DNA of 64,000 nt from Actinomycetota bacterium (GTDB lineage Bacteria > Actinomycetota > Geothermincolia > Geothermincolales > RBG-13-55-18), in contig JASEFK010000001.1 in NCBI GenBank assembly GCA_030019255.1, positions 291,498 to 355,497 on the forward strand, given 5' to 3'. Below the pieces are notes generated by a model. That model was given only the letters and a program-made list of their open reading frames with translations. It did not search any database and was not told where the DNA came from. Positions 31,575 through 40,367 of this stretch are shown piece by piece (the first letter of the stretch is position 1; every line of letters starts with the position of its first letter). A program made the position numbers and the translations under genes.

Positions 31575-32372
31575 ATGGCAAGGATAGCTTTTATCGGGGG
31601 CGGGAGGATGGCCGGGGCCATGCTGTCCAGACTCATCGCCTCCGGCTGGTGCCGGGGGGAGGAGGTCCTGGTTTCCGACGTCGACCGGCATAGACTCGAG
31701 GAACTGGCAGCGGAGTACGGAGTCGGGATTACCACGTATAACCGGGAGGCCGCGGCCGGATCGGAGACGCTCGTCCTGGCGGTCAAGCCGCAGCAGTTCG
31801 ACGAGGTGCTGGAGGAGATAGCGGGAACGGTCCATGCGGGCCAATTGCTGATCTCTATCGCCATGGGAAAATCCACCCGCCACATAGAGGAGAGGCTTCC
31901 GGAGGGCATACCGGTGGTCAGGGTCATGCCCAACAACCCGGCCATGGCCGGGGCGGCGGTATCGGTGATCAGCCCGGGAAGGCATGCCCGCGAGGAGGAC
32001 ATGGAGCGGGTGGCGGACATCTTCAGCCGGCTGGGTGACGTCTACCGCGTCGATGAGGCCTACCAGGACGCGGCTATGGCCCTCTCCGGTTGCGGACCGG
32101 CCTATTTCTACCTCATCGCCGAGGCCCTGGCCGACGCCGGGGTGAAGCTGGGGCTGGACCGGGAGCTGGCCCTCAGGCTGGTAGCGGGGACCATGCTGGG
32201 CGCCGCCCAGATGCTCCGCCTCTTCGATTACGGACCCTCGCGCCTGAAGGATATGGTGGCCTCGCCCGGCGGCTCCACCATCATGGCTCTGGAGGCCCTG
32301 GAGGAGGGAGGTGTGCGGGCGGCTTTCTTCAAGGCCGTGGAAGCGGCCTATCGCCGGGCCAGGGAGGTGTGA
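31575..32372 (+). CDS. proC: Pyrroline-5-carboxylate reductase
   Basis: 265 residues from ATG 31575, 4 nt after GAGGTG. It performs the last step of proline synthesis with NAD(P)H. The Rossmann motif is IAFIGGGRMAGAML, VMPNNPAMAG is in the cofactor domain, and LSGCGPAYFYLIAEALADAG and DMVASPGGSTIMALEALEE are C-terminal signatures. Its place inside the division cluster is conserved in many Gram-positive genomes. Confidence 0.95.
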   Translation: MARIAFIGGGRMAGAMLSRLIASGWCRGEEVLVSDVDRHRLEELAAEYGVGITTYNREAAAGSETLVLAVKPQQFDEVLEEIAGTVHAGQLLISIAMGKSTRHIEERLPEGIPVVRVMPNNPAMAGAAVSVISPGRHAREEDMERVADIFSRLGDVYRVDEAYQDAAMALSGCGPAYFYLIAEALADAGVKLGLDRELALRLVAGTMLGAAQMLRLFDYGPSRLKDMVASPGGSTIMALEALEEGGVRAAFFKAVEAAYRRAREV

Positions 32373-32373
32373 A

Positions 32374-32652
32374 TTGCGGCTCCTGGGGGAGGTCCTGTGG
32401 TGGATACTCTTCGTCTACATGTGGCTGATCGTCTGCCGGGTGCTTATAAGCTGGTTTCCGGTACGCTGGCCGCGGGGACTGCGCTCCCTGGTGGTGCTGA
32501 TCTACGACCTCACGGAGCCGATGCTATCCACATTGAGAAGGATAATACCAGCCATACCCATGAGCGGGAGGGTGGCCCTGGATGCTTCCCCCTTCGTGGC
32601 CATCTGCATCATCGCCCTCCTGCAGTGGGTCGTTTCGGTGTTATTTAGATGA
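32374..32652 (+). CDS. YggT-family membrane protein
   Basis: 92 residues from TTG 32374, with AGGGAGGTG 4 nt upstream overlapping the proC stop. Two hydrophobic segments (LWWILFVYMWLIVCRVLISW and a C-terminal one ending VVSVLFR) frame the family stretch of ISWFPVRWP and DLTEPMLSTLRRIIPAI. The function is unknown, but the family is linked to envelope and division clusters. Confidence 0.9.
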   Translation: MRLLGEVLWWILFVYMWLIVCRVLISWFPVRWPRGLRSLVVLIYDLTEPMLSTLRRIIPAIPMSGRVALDASPFVAICIIALLQWVVSVLFR

Positions 32653-32764
32653 GGCGAGGCGTCGATATAGATACTCGGAAGCTTTTGGCGAGAGGCGGTT
32701 TTCGGGATATCGGGAAGACCCGGAAACGGGAAACCCAAGGCGGTTGAAGAAGGAGGCGGTTGAA

Positions 32765-33658
32765 TTGGCTATCGGCCCCATGGATATCCATCACAAGGAA
32801 TTCAGTACCGTACGTGTGGGTGGATACAACAAGGAGGAAGTGGACTCCTTCCTGGATATGGTGGCGGACGAGCTGGACAGGCTCCTTCACCGCAACCAGG
32901 AACAGGCTGAGCTCATCGAGAGCATGCGGGAGAAGGTGGCCCAGTTCGATTCCATGCAGCAGACCCTCCAGAACGCCCTCATAAACGCCCAGAAGAGCGC
33001 GGACAACATCGTCCAGGAAGCCAGGATGCAGGCGGAAGCGCAGCTCAAGGAGGCCCAGGAGCGCAGCCTGCGCATCCTGGAGGAGGCCAAGACGGAGAGG
33101 GAGCGTATCCTGCAGTCCTATGCCGGGATACGGGAGCAGGTGCTGCGGTACATCGCTACCATCCGGGAGATGCTGGACAGGAACCAGGGACTCATCCGGG
33201 AATACGAAGCGCGCCTGGCATCCGTCGAGATCCGGGAGCCGGTCCCCGAGAGGTCTCCCACCGCCGCGGCGGAGCCCGCCGGGGCGTCCGTACAGCCCAT
33301 GGCCGCACCCGCCGGCGTGACGGAGCCCGGCGTGGTGGAAGGGCCGGCCCGGAGAGTAGCGGAAACGCCGTCCGTGCCGCCGGTGGTGGAGGCGGCCCTG
33401 CAGGCGCCTGCCGGTGGGGAGAGACCTGCGGCTCCCGGAGAAAGGGTTGCCCCCGCTTACGCGGCACCGGCCTCTCAACCGGAAGTGGCCCCGGAACCGC
33501 GCTTCGAGCTCCCGCCGGCCGGACCCGCGGTGACCCCGGAGCAAGAGATGGAGATCCTGGAGCGTTCCCTCAGGAGGGAGGAAAGGGAGGAGACGCCTCC
33601 TCCGGCGGCCGAGCCTCCGTCGCGGGAGGAAAAGGAGAAGCATTTCTTCTGGGAGTGA
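32765..33658 (+). CDS. divIVA: DivIVA/Wag31-family polar-septal protein
   Basis: 297 residues from TTG 32765, 8 nt after AGGAGG, giving LAIGPMDIHHKEFSTVRVGG, close to the family start. The N-terminal membrane-binding motif has VGGYNKEEVDSFLDMVADEL. A long coiled coil (~35-155) follows, then a Pro/Ala/Glu-rich tail (~160-297). DivIVA marks curved membrane at poles and septa and in actinobacteria directs polar growth. It ends the cluster and is followed by a strong terminator. Confidence 0.94.
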   Translation: MAIGPMDIHHKEFSTVRVGGYNKEEVDSFLDMVADELDRLLHRNQEQAELIESMREKVAQFDSMQQTLQNALINAQKSADNIVQEARMQAEAQLKEAQERSLRILEEAKTERERILQSYAGIREQVLRYIATIREMLDRNQGLIREYEARLASVEIREPVPERSPTAAAEPAGASVQPMAAPAGVTEPGVVEGPARRVAETPSVPPVVEAALQAPAGGERPAAPGERVAPAYAAPASQPEVAPEPRFELPPAGPAVTPEQEMEILERSLRREEREETPPPAAEPPSREEKEKHFFWE

Positions 33659-33727
33659 GGACTCGGAGTCGTCGGGAGGGACAGTGGGTCATCGACGATC
33701 CCTTGCAGCCTGATAGGACGCAAAATG

Positions 33728-33757
33728 GCCCCCGGGAGCGTGCATCCGGGGGCTTTT
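33728..33757 (+). terminator. Intrinsic terminator after divIVA
   Basis: Stem GCCCCCGG (33728-33735) / CCGGGGGC (33746-33753) is 8 bp perfect with a 10-nt loop and is followed by TTTT. It closes the pgeF-to-divIVA transcription unit. Confidence 0.88.
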
Positions 33758-33878
33758 CGTGTTGTCCGGAGACGGGGAAGATGGACTTCCACCTCGAGCG
33801 GTGACGGAAGCGAGCGTAGAACCCGGCGGACGGGGGGAGCCTTTTGCGGACCGGCACTTCCCTATAGTTTCATATTAA

Positions 33879-34193
33879 CTATTTAATAGTAAAATATTTT
33901 GAAAGCCGGATTTCGGCCTCCTCGAGGGTCATGCCCTTCAGCAACACGGTCTTGTTGCGGGAGGAGGCCCCACGTACCAGCTCCAGTTCCGACGCCGCCA
34001 CCCCCAGCATCCCGGAGAGTATTTTCAGCGCCTCGCGGTTGGCCTTTCCGGCCTCGGGGGCCGCGTGCACGGCCAGCACCAGCCTTCCCTCCCGCACCTC
34101 CACCGCCCCGCTGCGGGAGGAACCGGGGCGCACCCTCAAGTCGAGGAGGGCACCCCGCTTGGAAGGCCGGAGAGGAGAATCGCCTCGTGCCAT
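33879..34193 (-). CDS. yggU: DUF167/YggU-family protein
   Basis: 104 residues from the ATG at 34193. GALLDLRVRPGSSRSGAVEV, LAVHAAPEAGKANREALKIL and RGASSRNKTVLLKGM are the DUF167 signatures. The function is unknown. The gene is on the opposite strand between divIVA and ileS. A TATAAT (34205-34200) sits exactly 6 nt before the A of the ATG, so the mRNA is probably leaderless. Confidence 0.9.
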   Translation of the reverse strand: MARGDSPLRPSKRGALLDLRVRPGSSRSGAVEVREGRLVLAVHAAPEAGKANREALKILSGMLGVAASELELVRGASSRNKTVLLKGMTLEEAEIRLSKYFTIK

Positions 34194-34199
34194 GGATTG

Positions 34200-34205
34200 A
34201 TTATA
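34200..34205 (-). promoter_or_regulatory. -10 box of leaderless yggU transcript
   Basis: TATAAT read on the minus strand, with 6 nt between it and the ATG at 34193. Initiation 7 nt after the -10 would fall on the A of the start codon. No -35 is evident. Confidence 0.6.
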
Positions 34206-34417
34206 GGCCATCCGATACGCCCCAGCGGTCCGCCTCTCGGTTTTGAAACGGTGAAGCAAGCGTCGGCACGGATGGAGAACGGTCCATAATGCACATTCTA
34301 TGACCGTCGACACGTTGCGTGCGCCAGGTCGGGTTTCCGGACGCCGGCGCTCGAGCGGCGGAGTATCGAGCCCGGAAGAAAAGTGCCGCGCTCCACGCGT
34401 CCGGTCGCGGGACGTCT

Positions 34418-34445
34418 GTTGCGCCACGGCAGTCCGCGTGATAAT
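34418..34445 (+). promoter_or_regulatory. Candidate ileS promoter
   Basis: TGTTGC (34418-34423) and GATAAT (34440-34445) are 16 bp apart, about 40 bp before the ileS start. No T-box core (AGGGTGGNACCGCG-like) is present in the 290-bp divergent region, so tRNA-sensing control is not supported. Confidence 0.35.
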
Positions 34446-34485
34446 AATGGAGCAAAATAAACGGAGGACACGGAGTGAGGACGGC

Positions 34486-37251
34486 ATGGACTACCGATCG
34501 ACGCTTAACCTGCCCCGCACGGAATTCCCCATGAAGGCCGACCTGCCGCGCCGCGAGCCGGAGATACAGCGCTTCTGGAAGGAAATGGATATCTACCGCC
34601 GGGTGCTGGAGAAGAACCGGGGGCGGCCGTCCTTCATCCTTCACGACGGGCCTCCCTACGCCAACGGTGATATTCACCTGGGAACGGCCCTGAATAAGAT
34701 CCTCAAGGACATCATCGTCAAGTACAAGAGCATGCGGGGTTATTTCTGCCCCTACGTCCCCGGCTGGGACTGCCACGGGCAGCCCATCGAGCACGAGGTG
34801 GAGAAGAGGCTGGGAGAGGAGAGGGGAAAGCTGGACGTCATGGAGGTCCGCAGGCGCTGCCGTGACTACGCCCTGCATTTCGTGGAGCGGCAGTCCTCCC
34901 AGTTCCAGCGCCTGGGAGTACGGGGCGATTTCGAGAACCCCTACCTGACCCTGAAGCCCGCCTACGAGGCGGTCAACATACGCGTCCTGGGCGAGCTGGT
35001 CCGGAGGGGGCTGGTGTACCGCAGTCGTAAGCCCATTCACTGGTGCCCCCGCTGCGTGACCGCCCTGGCCGAGGCGGAGCTCGAATATCACGACAAGACC
35101 TCCCCCTCCATCTACGTGAAGTTTCCCCTCCTTGATCCCATCCCCGGCCACGAGGACCGTGAGGCCGGCGTGGTCATCTGGACCACCACTCCGTGGACCC
35201 TCCCGGCCAACGTGGCCGTGGCCCTGCACCCGGACATGAACTACGTGCTGGTCGAGACCGATGGGTCGGCCCTCCTAATCGGCGAACCCCTGCTGGAGAA
35301 AGCGCTGTCGGAGATGGGAATCGAGGATTACCGGGAACTGGGACGACTTACCGGGGAAAAACTGGAAGGCCTGCGGGCGCGGCATCCCTGGAGAGAAAGG
35401 CCCTCCATGCTGGTGGTATCGGAGTTCGTGACCACCGAACAGGGCACGGGGGCGGTGCACATCGCTCCGGGACACGGGGAGGAGGACTACCAGGTGGGGC
35501 TGGAATATGACCTTCCCATGCCCATGCCGGTGGACGACCAGGGCAGGTTCACCTCTGAGGCCCCGGAGTTCGAGGGGCTCTTCATCGAGGACGCCAACCC
35601 CCGCATCGTGGAGGACCTGCGCCGTCGGGGACTGCTCCTGGGGTCGGGTGAGCTGCTCCACCCCTATCCCCACTGCTGGCGCTGCAAGGGACCGGTCATC
35701 TTCCGCGCCACCCCGCAGTGGTTCGTGGGCGTGGACCGGGAATACGAGGGCTCCACCCTCCGGCAACGGTGCCTGGAGGCGGTGAAGGAGGTGCGGTGGA
35801 TACCCGGCTGGAACGTCCGCCGCATGGTGGGGATGCTGGAAAGCAGGCCGGACTGGTGCATATCCCGCCAGAGGGCCTGGGGGGTACCCATCCCGGCCTT
35901 CTACTGCCTGGGATGCGGCAGGGAGATCATGACCCCCGAGACGCTGCGCAAGGCGGAGGAGCTCCTGGCCGCTGAGGGGTCGGACGCCTGGTTCCTGCGG
36001 GAGGCGGAGGAGATACTGGGCCCCGATTTCCGCTGCCCGGAATGCGGGGGAACCAGGTGGCGCAAGGAGACGGACATCCTGGACGTGTGGTTCGAGTCCG
36101 GGGTGAGCCACGAGGCCGTGCTCCTGCAGTGGGAGGATCATTACTGGCCCTGCGACATGTACCTGGAGGGGAGCGACCAGCACCGTGGATGGTTCCAGAC
36201 CTCGCTGCTCACCGCGGTGGGGGCCAAGGGCGAACCCCCTTACCGTTCCGTGCTCACCCACGGCTTCGTGGTCGACGGCGAGGGCCGGAAGATGTCCAAG
36301 TCCCTGGGCAACGTCATCAGTCCCCTGGAGATATGCGACCGGCTGGGGGCGGACATCCTGCGCCTCTGGGTGGCGGCGGCGGACTACACGGTGGACATCC
36401 CCGCCTCGCGGGAGATCTTCGACCGCCTGGTGGAGGCCTACCGTCGCATACGCAACACGCTGCGCTTCCTCCTGGGGAATCTCTACGATTTCCGGCCCGC
36501 GGAGGACACCGTTCCCCCGGAGGATATGGAGGAGCTGGACCGCTGGATACTTTCCCGGCTGCAGAGGCTGGTGCGCAGGTGTACCCAGGCCATGGACGCC
36601 TACCAGCTGCACGTGGTCTTCCATGCCTTGCACAACTTCTGCGCCGTGGACCTCAGCGCCCTTTACCTGGACATGCGCAAGGACTGCCTGTACACCTTCG
36701 CCGCGGATTCGCGTCCCAGGCGTTCCTCCCAGACGGCTTTGTGGAAGCTGCTCAGGACCATGACCATGCTCATGGCCCCCATACTCTGCCACACGGCGGA
36801 GGAAGTGTGGCAGGTCATGCGCGGGGATGGAGACCCGGAGAGCGTGCAGCTCGCCGACTGGCCGGAGGTGGAGGAAGGGCTGGAGGACGCCGGACTGGAG
36901 GAGATTTTTGACCACCTGCTGCGCCTGCGCGAACAGGTGACCAAGGCCATCGAGGAGAAGAGGACGGCCAAGGAACTGGGGACCTCCCTGGAGGCCATGG
37001 TGAGGCTGACCCTGCCCGGATCGTGGAAGGAACTGGTGGAGCCCAGGAAGGAGCTCCTGGCCACCCTGTTCATAGTGTCCAGGGTGGAGGTGGACTACGG
37101 GGAGGGGGAAGAGGTCCGGGTGGAGGTGGGGAAGGCACCGGGGTCCAGATGTTCCCGCTGCTGGAACTACCGCCCCTCGGTGGGACGGGATTCCGACCAT
37201 CCTGAGCTCTGCGATCGCTGCCTGCCGGTGGTGCTGGCCGCCGAGGGTTAA
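34486..37251 (+). CDS. ileS: Isoleucyl-tRNA synthetase
   Basis: 921 residues from ATG 34486, 5 nt after GAGG; ATG 34447 in frame is an alternative. The HIGH motif is HLGT (64-67) after GPPYANGD, and the KMSKS loop is GRKMSKSLGN. The CP1 editing domain (~200-390) and anticodon-binding domain are present. A C-terminal zinc site C-x2-C...C-x2-C (CSRCWNY, LCDRCLP) closes the protein, as in the bacterial IleRS1 type. It charges tRNA-Ile and hydrolyses Val-tRNA(Ile). Confidence 0.96.
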   Translation: MDYRSTLNLPRTEFPMKADLPRREPEIQRFWKEMDIYRRVLEKNRGRPSFILHDGPPYANGDIHLGTALNKILKDIIVKYKSMRGYFCPYVPGWDCHGQPIEHEVEKRLGEERGKLDVMEVRRRCRDYALHFVERQSSQFQRLGVRGDFENPYLTLKPAYEAVNIRVLGELVRRGLVYRSRKPIHWCPRCVTALAEAELEYHDKTSPSIYVKFPLLDPIPGHEDREAGVVIWTTTPWTLPANVAVALHPDMNYVLVETDGSALLIGEPLLEKALSEMGIEDYRELGRLTGEKLEGLRARHPWRERPSMLVVSEFVTTEQGTGAVHIAPGHGEEDYQVGLEYDLPMPMPVDDQGRFTSEAPEFEGLFIEDANPRIVEDLRRRGLLLGSGELLHPYPHCWRCKGPVIFRATPQWFVGVDREYEGSTLRQRCLEAVKEVRWIPGWNVRRMVGMLESRPDWCISRQRAWGVPIPAFYCLGCGREIMTPETLRKAEELLAAEGSDAWFLREAEEILGPDFRCPECGGTRWRKETDILDVWFESGVSHEAVLLQWEDHYWPCDMYLEGSDQHRGWFQTSLLTAVGAKGEPPYRSVLTHGFVVDGEGRKMSKSLGNVISPLEICDRLGADILRLWVAAADYTVDIPASREIFDRLVEAYRRIRNTLRFLLGNLYDFRPAEDTVPPEDMEELDRWILSRLQRLVRRCTQAMDAYQLHVVFHALHNFCAVDLSALYLDMRKDCLYTFAADSRPRRSSQTALWKLLRTMTMLMAPILCHTAEEVWQVMRGDGDPESVQLADWPEVEEGLEDAGLEEIFDHLLRLREQVTKAIEEKRTAKELGTSLEAMVRLTLPGSWKELVEPRKELLATLFIVSRVEVDYGEGEEVRVEVGKAPGSRCSRCWNYRPSVGRDSDHPELCDRCLPVVLAAEG

Positions 37252-37304
37252 GGGCCGCAAGAGGGTAAGCCTCTGCACAGGCGCGAACGAGACGCATTCC
37301 GGGG

Positions 37305-37332
37305 TTGTCGGGTCGCGAAAATGATGCATAAT
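37305..37332 (+). promoter_or_regulatory. Promoter upstream of dksA/traR-type gene
   Basis: TTGTCG (37305-37310), 16-bp spacer, CATAAT (37327-37332) with TG just before the -10. The start would be near 37339, 40 nt before the ATG. Confidence 0.55.
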
Positions 37333-37378
37333 ATTAGGGATAAACCGGAGGCTCGGATCGGAGGTAAAAGGCCGGATC

Positions 37379-37753
37379 ATGAACAAGAAAAAGATGGCCG
37401 CTTTCAAGAAGATCCTGCTCCGCGAGAAGGAGATGCTGGAGAAACAGTACCGCGATCTCGAGCAGGGAAACCTGCTCGCCTCCCAGTCGGACTTCTCGGG
37501 AGAGATGCCCTTCGAGGAGGAATACGCGGCCAGCGGCACCAGCACCTTCGAGCGGGAGAGGGACCTCTCCCTCTCCGAGAACGTCAAGGACCTCCTCCAG
37601 AAGGTAAACGAGGCCCTGGAACGCATCGAGAACGGGACCTATGGGATCTGCGAGATGTGCGGCCTGCCCATACCCGAGGAGCGCCTCGAGGCGCTGCCCT
37701 ACGCCAACCTCTGCATAGTTTGCAAGCAGAAGGAAGAACAGGCTATGCGCTGA
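37379..37753 (+). CDS. DksA/TraR-type zinc-finger protein
   Basis: 124 residues. A coiled-coil N-terminal part (~1-80) and a C4 zinc finger CEMCGLPIPEERLEA...LCIVC define the family. DksA-like proteins enter the RNA polymerase secondary channel; many Gram-positive members of this size are of unknown role. The stop overlaps the ATG of lspA (TGATG), so the two are probably co-translated. Confidence 0.9.
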   Translation: MNKKKMAAFKKILLREKEMLEKQYRDLEQGNLLASQSDFSGEMPFEEEYAASGTSTFERERDLSLSENVKDLLQKVNEALERIENGTYGICEMCGLPIPEERLEALPYANLCIVCKQKEEQAMR

Positions 37754-38205
37754 TGGCGGCGACAGCCGCCACCGCCCTGGCCGCGGATCAGGTCAGCAAG
37801 GCCCTGGTGCGCTGGTTGCTTCCCCTGGGAAAGAGCTTGGACGTGGGCCTGTTCTCCCTGCGACAGGTCCGCAACCCGGGAACCGCCTTCGGGTTGATAC
37901 GGGGGCAGTCCCTCCCCTTCTTCCTGGGAAGCGTGGCCCTTCTCCTGGTCCTCATGCTGGTGCTCTGGAGGTTCCGCAGGGAGGAGGGAAGGGTCTTCAC
38001 GGCAGCCCTGGGCTTGATAATCGGAGGGGCCCTGGGTAACATCGTCGACAGGATAGCCCTGGGGGCGGTGGTCGATTTCATCGATCTCCGTTTCTGGCCG
38101 GTCTTTAACCTGGCGGATACGGCCATAGTCTTCGGGGTGGGAATGGCCCTCGCGATGGTGATCCGGGATGTCTGGAGGGAGGGGAAGAACGCCGCGCGGG
38201 GTTGA
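37753..38205 (+). CDS. lspA: Lipoprotein signal peptidase (signal peptidase II)
   Basis: 150 residues from ATG 37753. It is a polytopic membrane aspartyl protease that cleaves prolipoproteins before the lipidated Cys. Catalytic Asp108 (VVDFIDLRF) and Asp122 (NLADTAI) are present, with RNPGTAFGL and GNIVDRI. With this start the first membrane helix is short (ATAATALAADQ); a TTG at 37717 would add 12 residues. lgt follows, and the window's lipoprotein LivK is an evident client. Confidence 0.93.
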   Translation: MAATAATALAADQVSKALVRWLLPLGKSLDVGLFSLRQVRNPGTAFGLIRGQSLPFFLGSVALLLVLMLVLWRFRREEGRVFTAALGLIIGGALGNIVDRIALGAVVDFIDLRFWPVFNLADTAIVFGVGMALAMVIRDVWREGKNAARG

Positions 38206-38264
38206 GGACCAGGGCTCCAGCGCGCGGCGGCACCCGCCGGTAGAGGTGAGCTGAAGGAGACACG

Positions 38265-39032
38265 TTGCGTCCCGAACTATTCAGGATAGGTCCTCTCACT
38301 GTGCATTCCTACGGGTTTTTTCTGGCCCTGGCTTTCATCGTGGGCATGCTGGTGAGCTTCCTCTACCTGCGGCGTAAGTTCATCGACGCCTACGTGGTCT
38401 TCGAGCTGGTCCTGGCCGCCGCCGTGGGAGGCATCGTGGGAGCCCGCCTCTTCTACGTCGTGGGCCACTGGAGGGAATTCTCCTCCCGCTGGTGGGAGGC
38501 TTTCAAGTTCTGGAACGTGCAGGGGCTGGTCTTTTACGGGGGCTTCATCCTGGGCATACTGGCCGCGGTGGCCGTGGTCAGGCTTAGGGGCGTTTCCGCG
38601 GGACAGGTGCTGGATTCGGGAGGTTTGGCCCTCCCTGCCGCCCTGGCCGTGGCCCGCGTCGGCTGCTACCTCAACGGGTGCTGTTTCGGGAAAAGTTCCG
38701 GCCTTCCCTGGGCGGTGACCTTTCCTTTGCGCACCCAGATGGAAATGGGCATGCCCCTCAATCCCGTGCATCCCACCCAGATCTACGAGCTGCTCATGGA
38801 CCTGGGCATCTTCGTCCTCCTCCTGGCCGTGCACCGCCGTTTCCGCTACCGCGGGGAGATAATGCTCTCCTTCATCATGCTCTACGCGGTGGCCCGCTTC
38901 ACCAACGAGTTCTTCCGCTATCACACTAATCCCCACGCGAACCTCTTCTTCCAGGCGCTGAGCGCGGCGGCTTTCCTGGCCACGGGGCTGGTCCTGGTTT
39001 TCCGGAGAAGGCTGCTCGCGGAGGACAGGTGA
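38265..39032 (+). CDS. lgt: Prolipoprotein diacylglyceryl transferase
   Basis: 255 residues from TTG 38265 with AAGGAG upstream. Lgt attaches diacylglycerol to the lipobox Cys of prolipoproteins. It has about seven membrane segments, the HSYGFFLALAF opening, the Lgt signature VGCYLNGCCFGK and NPVHPTQIYELL. Adjacent lspA performs the next maturation step, so the two steps are genetically linked. Confidence 0.94.
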   Translation: MRPELFRIGPLTVHSYGFFLALAFIVGMLVSFLYLRRKFIDAYVVFELVLAAAVGGIVGARLFYVVGHWREFSSRWWEAFKFWNVQGLVFYGGFILGILAAVAVVRLRGVSAGQVLDSGGLALPAALAVARVGCYLNGCCFGKSSGLPWAVTFPLRTQMEMGMPLNPVHPTQIYELLMDLGIFVLLLAVHRRFRYRGEIMLSFIMLYAVARFTNEFFRYHTNPHANLFFQALSAAAFLATGLVLVFRRRLLAEDR

Positions 39033-39033
39033 C

Positions 39034-39960
39034 TTGCGTGTCTTCAGTTGTACCGTCGGCCCCGGGGATGCCGGCAAGAGGCTGGACGTATTCCTGGCCG
39101 AGCGGACCGGCCTCACCCGGGGCAGGGTGCAGAAACTGATCGCCGCGGGGAAGGCCAGGACGGGAGGCGAGACCAGGGAAAAGCACTACCGGGTGCGCCA
39201 CGGTGAGGAGGTCAGCCTGGAACTTCCGCCACCCGAGCCGGCGGAACCGAAGCCGCAGGACCTCGGGCTGCGGGTACTCTACCAGGACCGCCACCTGGCG
39301 GTGGTCTCCAAGCCGGCGGGCATGGTGGTCCATCCCGCCGCCGGCCACAGGGAGGGAACCCTGGTCAACGCCGCTCTCTTTTCCCTGGACGGGCTGTCCG
39401 GGGTAGGCGGGACGCAACGTCCGGGCATTGTCCACCGCCTGGACCGGGATACCTCGGGCCTGCTGGTGGTGGCCAAGGACGACCGCGCCCACCTGCGCCT
39501 GCAGGAGATGGTCAGGGAACGCACCCTGAAGCGCTTCTACCTGGCCCTGGTACACGGGGTGCCGGCTTCACCACTGGGCACGGTGGAGGCCCCGGTGGGA
39601 AGGGATCCCCGGGATCGCAAGAGGATGGCCGTCACCTCCCGCGGCGGCAGGCCCTCGGTAACCCATTTCCGGCTGCTGGAGGACTTCGGCGCGGCCTCCC
39701 TCCTGGAGGTGGAGCTGGTGACCGGCAGGAAGCACCAGATAAGGGTGCACATGTCCTATATCGGGCACCCGGTGGTGGGGGATGCGGTTTACGGCAGGAA
39801 GGGGAAGCTAGAGAGGGAGCTGGGACTTTCCCGCCAGTTCCTGCACGCTTACAGGCTGCAGTTTCCCCATCCCTTCACCGGGGAGGCCCTGGAATTTGAG
39901 GAGCCCCTGCCCGCCGACCTGGCCGGAGCCCTGGACCGGCTGCGCGGCTCGGTCCCGTGA
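39034..39960 (+). CDS. RluA-family 23S rRNA pseudouridine synthase (RluD-like)
   Basis: 308 residues from TTG 39034, one base after the lgt stop. An N-terminal S4 RNA-binding domain (KRLDVFLAERTGLTRGRVQK) precedes the catalytic domain with HRLDRDTSGLLVVAK (catalytic Asp) and TGRKHQIRVHM. It isomerises uridines in 23S rRNA, probably helix 69 by analogy with RluD. The lspA-rluD pairing is common; here lgt is between them. Confidence 0.92.
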   Translation: MRVFSCTVGPGDAGKRLDVFLAERTGLTRGRVQKLIAAGKARTGGETREKHYRVRHGEEVSLELPPPEPAEPKPQDLGLRVLYQDRHLAVVSKPAGMVVHPAAGHREGTLVNAALFSLDGLSGVGGTQRPGIVHRLDRDTSGLLVVAKDDRAHLRLQEMVRERTLKRFYLALVHGVPASPLGTVEAPVGRDPRDRKRMAVTSRGGRPSVTHFRLLEDFGAASLLEVELVTGRKHQIRVHMSYIGHPVVGDAVYGRKGKLERELGLSRQFLHAYRLQFPHPFTGEALEFEEPLPADLAGALDRLRGSVP

Positions 39961-40367
39961 GGTTGTCCGCGATCTCCATCTCCCTCCCATCCCCATGGCG
40001 GGCAGCCCCCAGATGCCCGGGTTTGGGATGAATAGGGCCTCTACCGTCCCCCCTACCGGTGTCCTTGTCCTTTCACGCTGCGGGTCTGCCCGGGGACGGA
40101 CCGTAGCCGAGAGCCCCTCATTTCCCGGCAAAGCCTGCGCGGCAGGGGAACGGAATCCCAGGTTCACCAAGCGGTCGCCTGCCACGAAAGGGGACCTGGG
40201 GGGCTCAACCCCATTGCGGGTACCGTATCCCCGTCCCAGGTGATAAGTACCGGCGGGTAACCTTTTACCGCCTCCGGAGGACCGCTCACCCCCCGAAAGG
40301 ACGCGTTCTCGGGAATTGCTTAACCTTTCTCCGCCTCCGGGGGATAAAAATAGAGAAAGGAGGCAAA
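39961..40367. other. GC-rich, hairpin-rich intergenic region
   Basis: About 400 bp with no supported gene. Visible inverted repeats include CCCAGGT/ACCTGGG around 40160-40208 and GGTAA/TTACC around 40256-40269. I compared it with riboswitch, SRP, RNase P and T-box cores I know and found no match. The last 50 bp hold the ribosome-binding site and possible promoter (TTAACC-N17-GATAAA, 40320-40348) of the next gene. Confidence 0.4.

Noticed and set aside
34207..34485. Possible T-box leader for ileS
   Set aside because: No AGGGTGGNACCGCG-like core or specifier-stem signature was found on the + strand.
35275..37626. 783-codon minus-strand open frame antisense to ileS
   Set aside because: The + strand encodes a complete IleRS with all motifs; the antisense product has no recognisable family and biased composition.
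39896..40243. 115-codon + frame running out of the rluD 3' end
   Set aside because: Starts inside rluD in another phase, lacks a Shine-Dalgarno and has no recognisable domain.
39961..40367. c-di-AMP (ydaO) or c-di-GMP riboswitch upstream of the winged-helix gene
   Set aside because: Scattered resemblance (GGGGAAC, GGCAAAGCC) but the conserved core strings and pseudoknot partners are missing.
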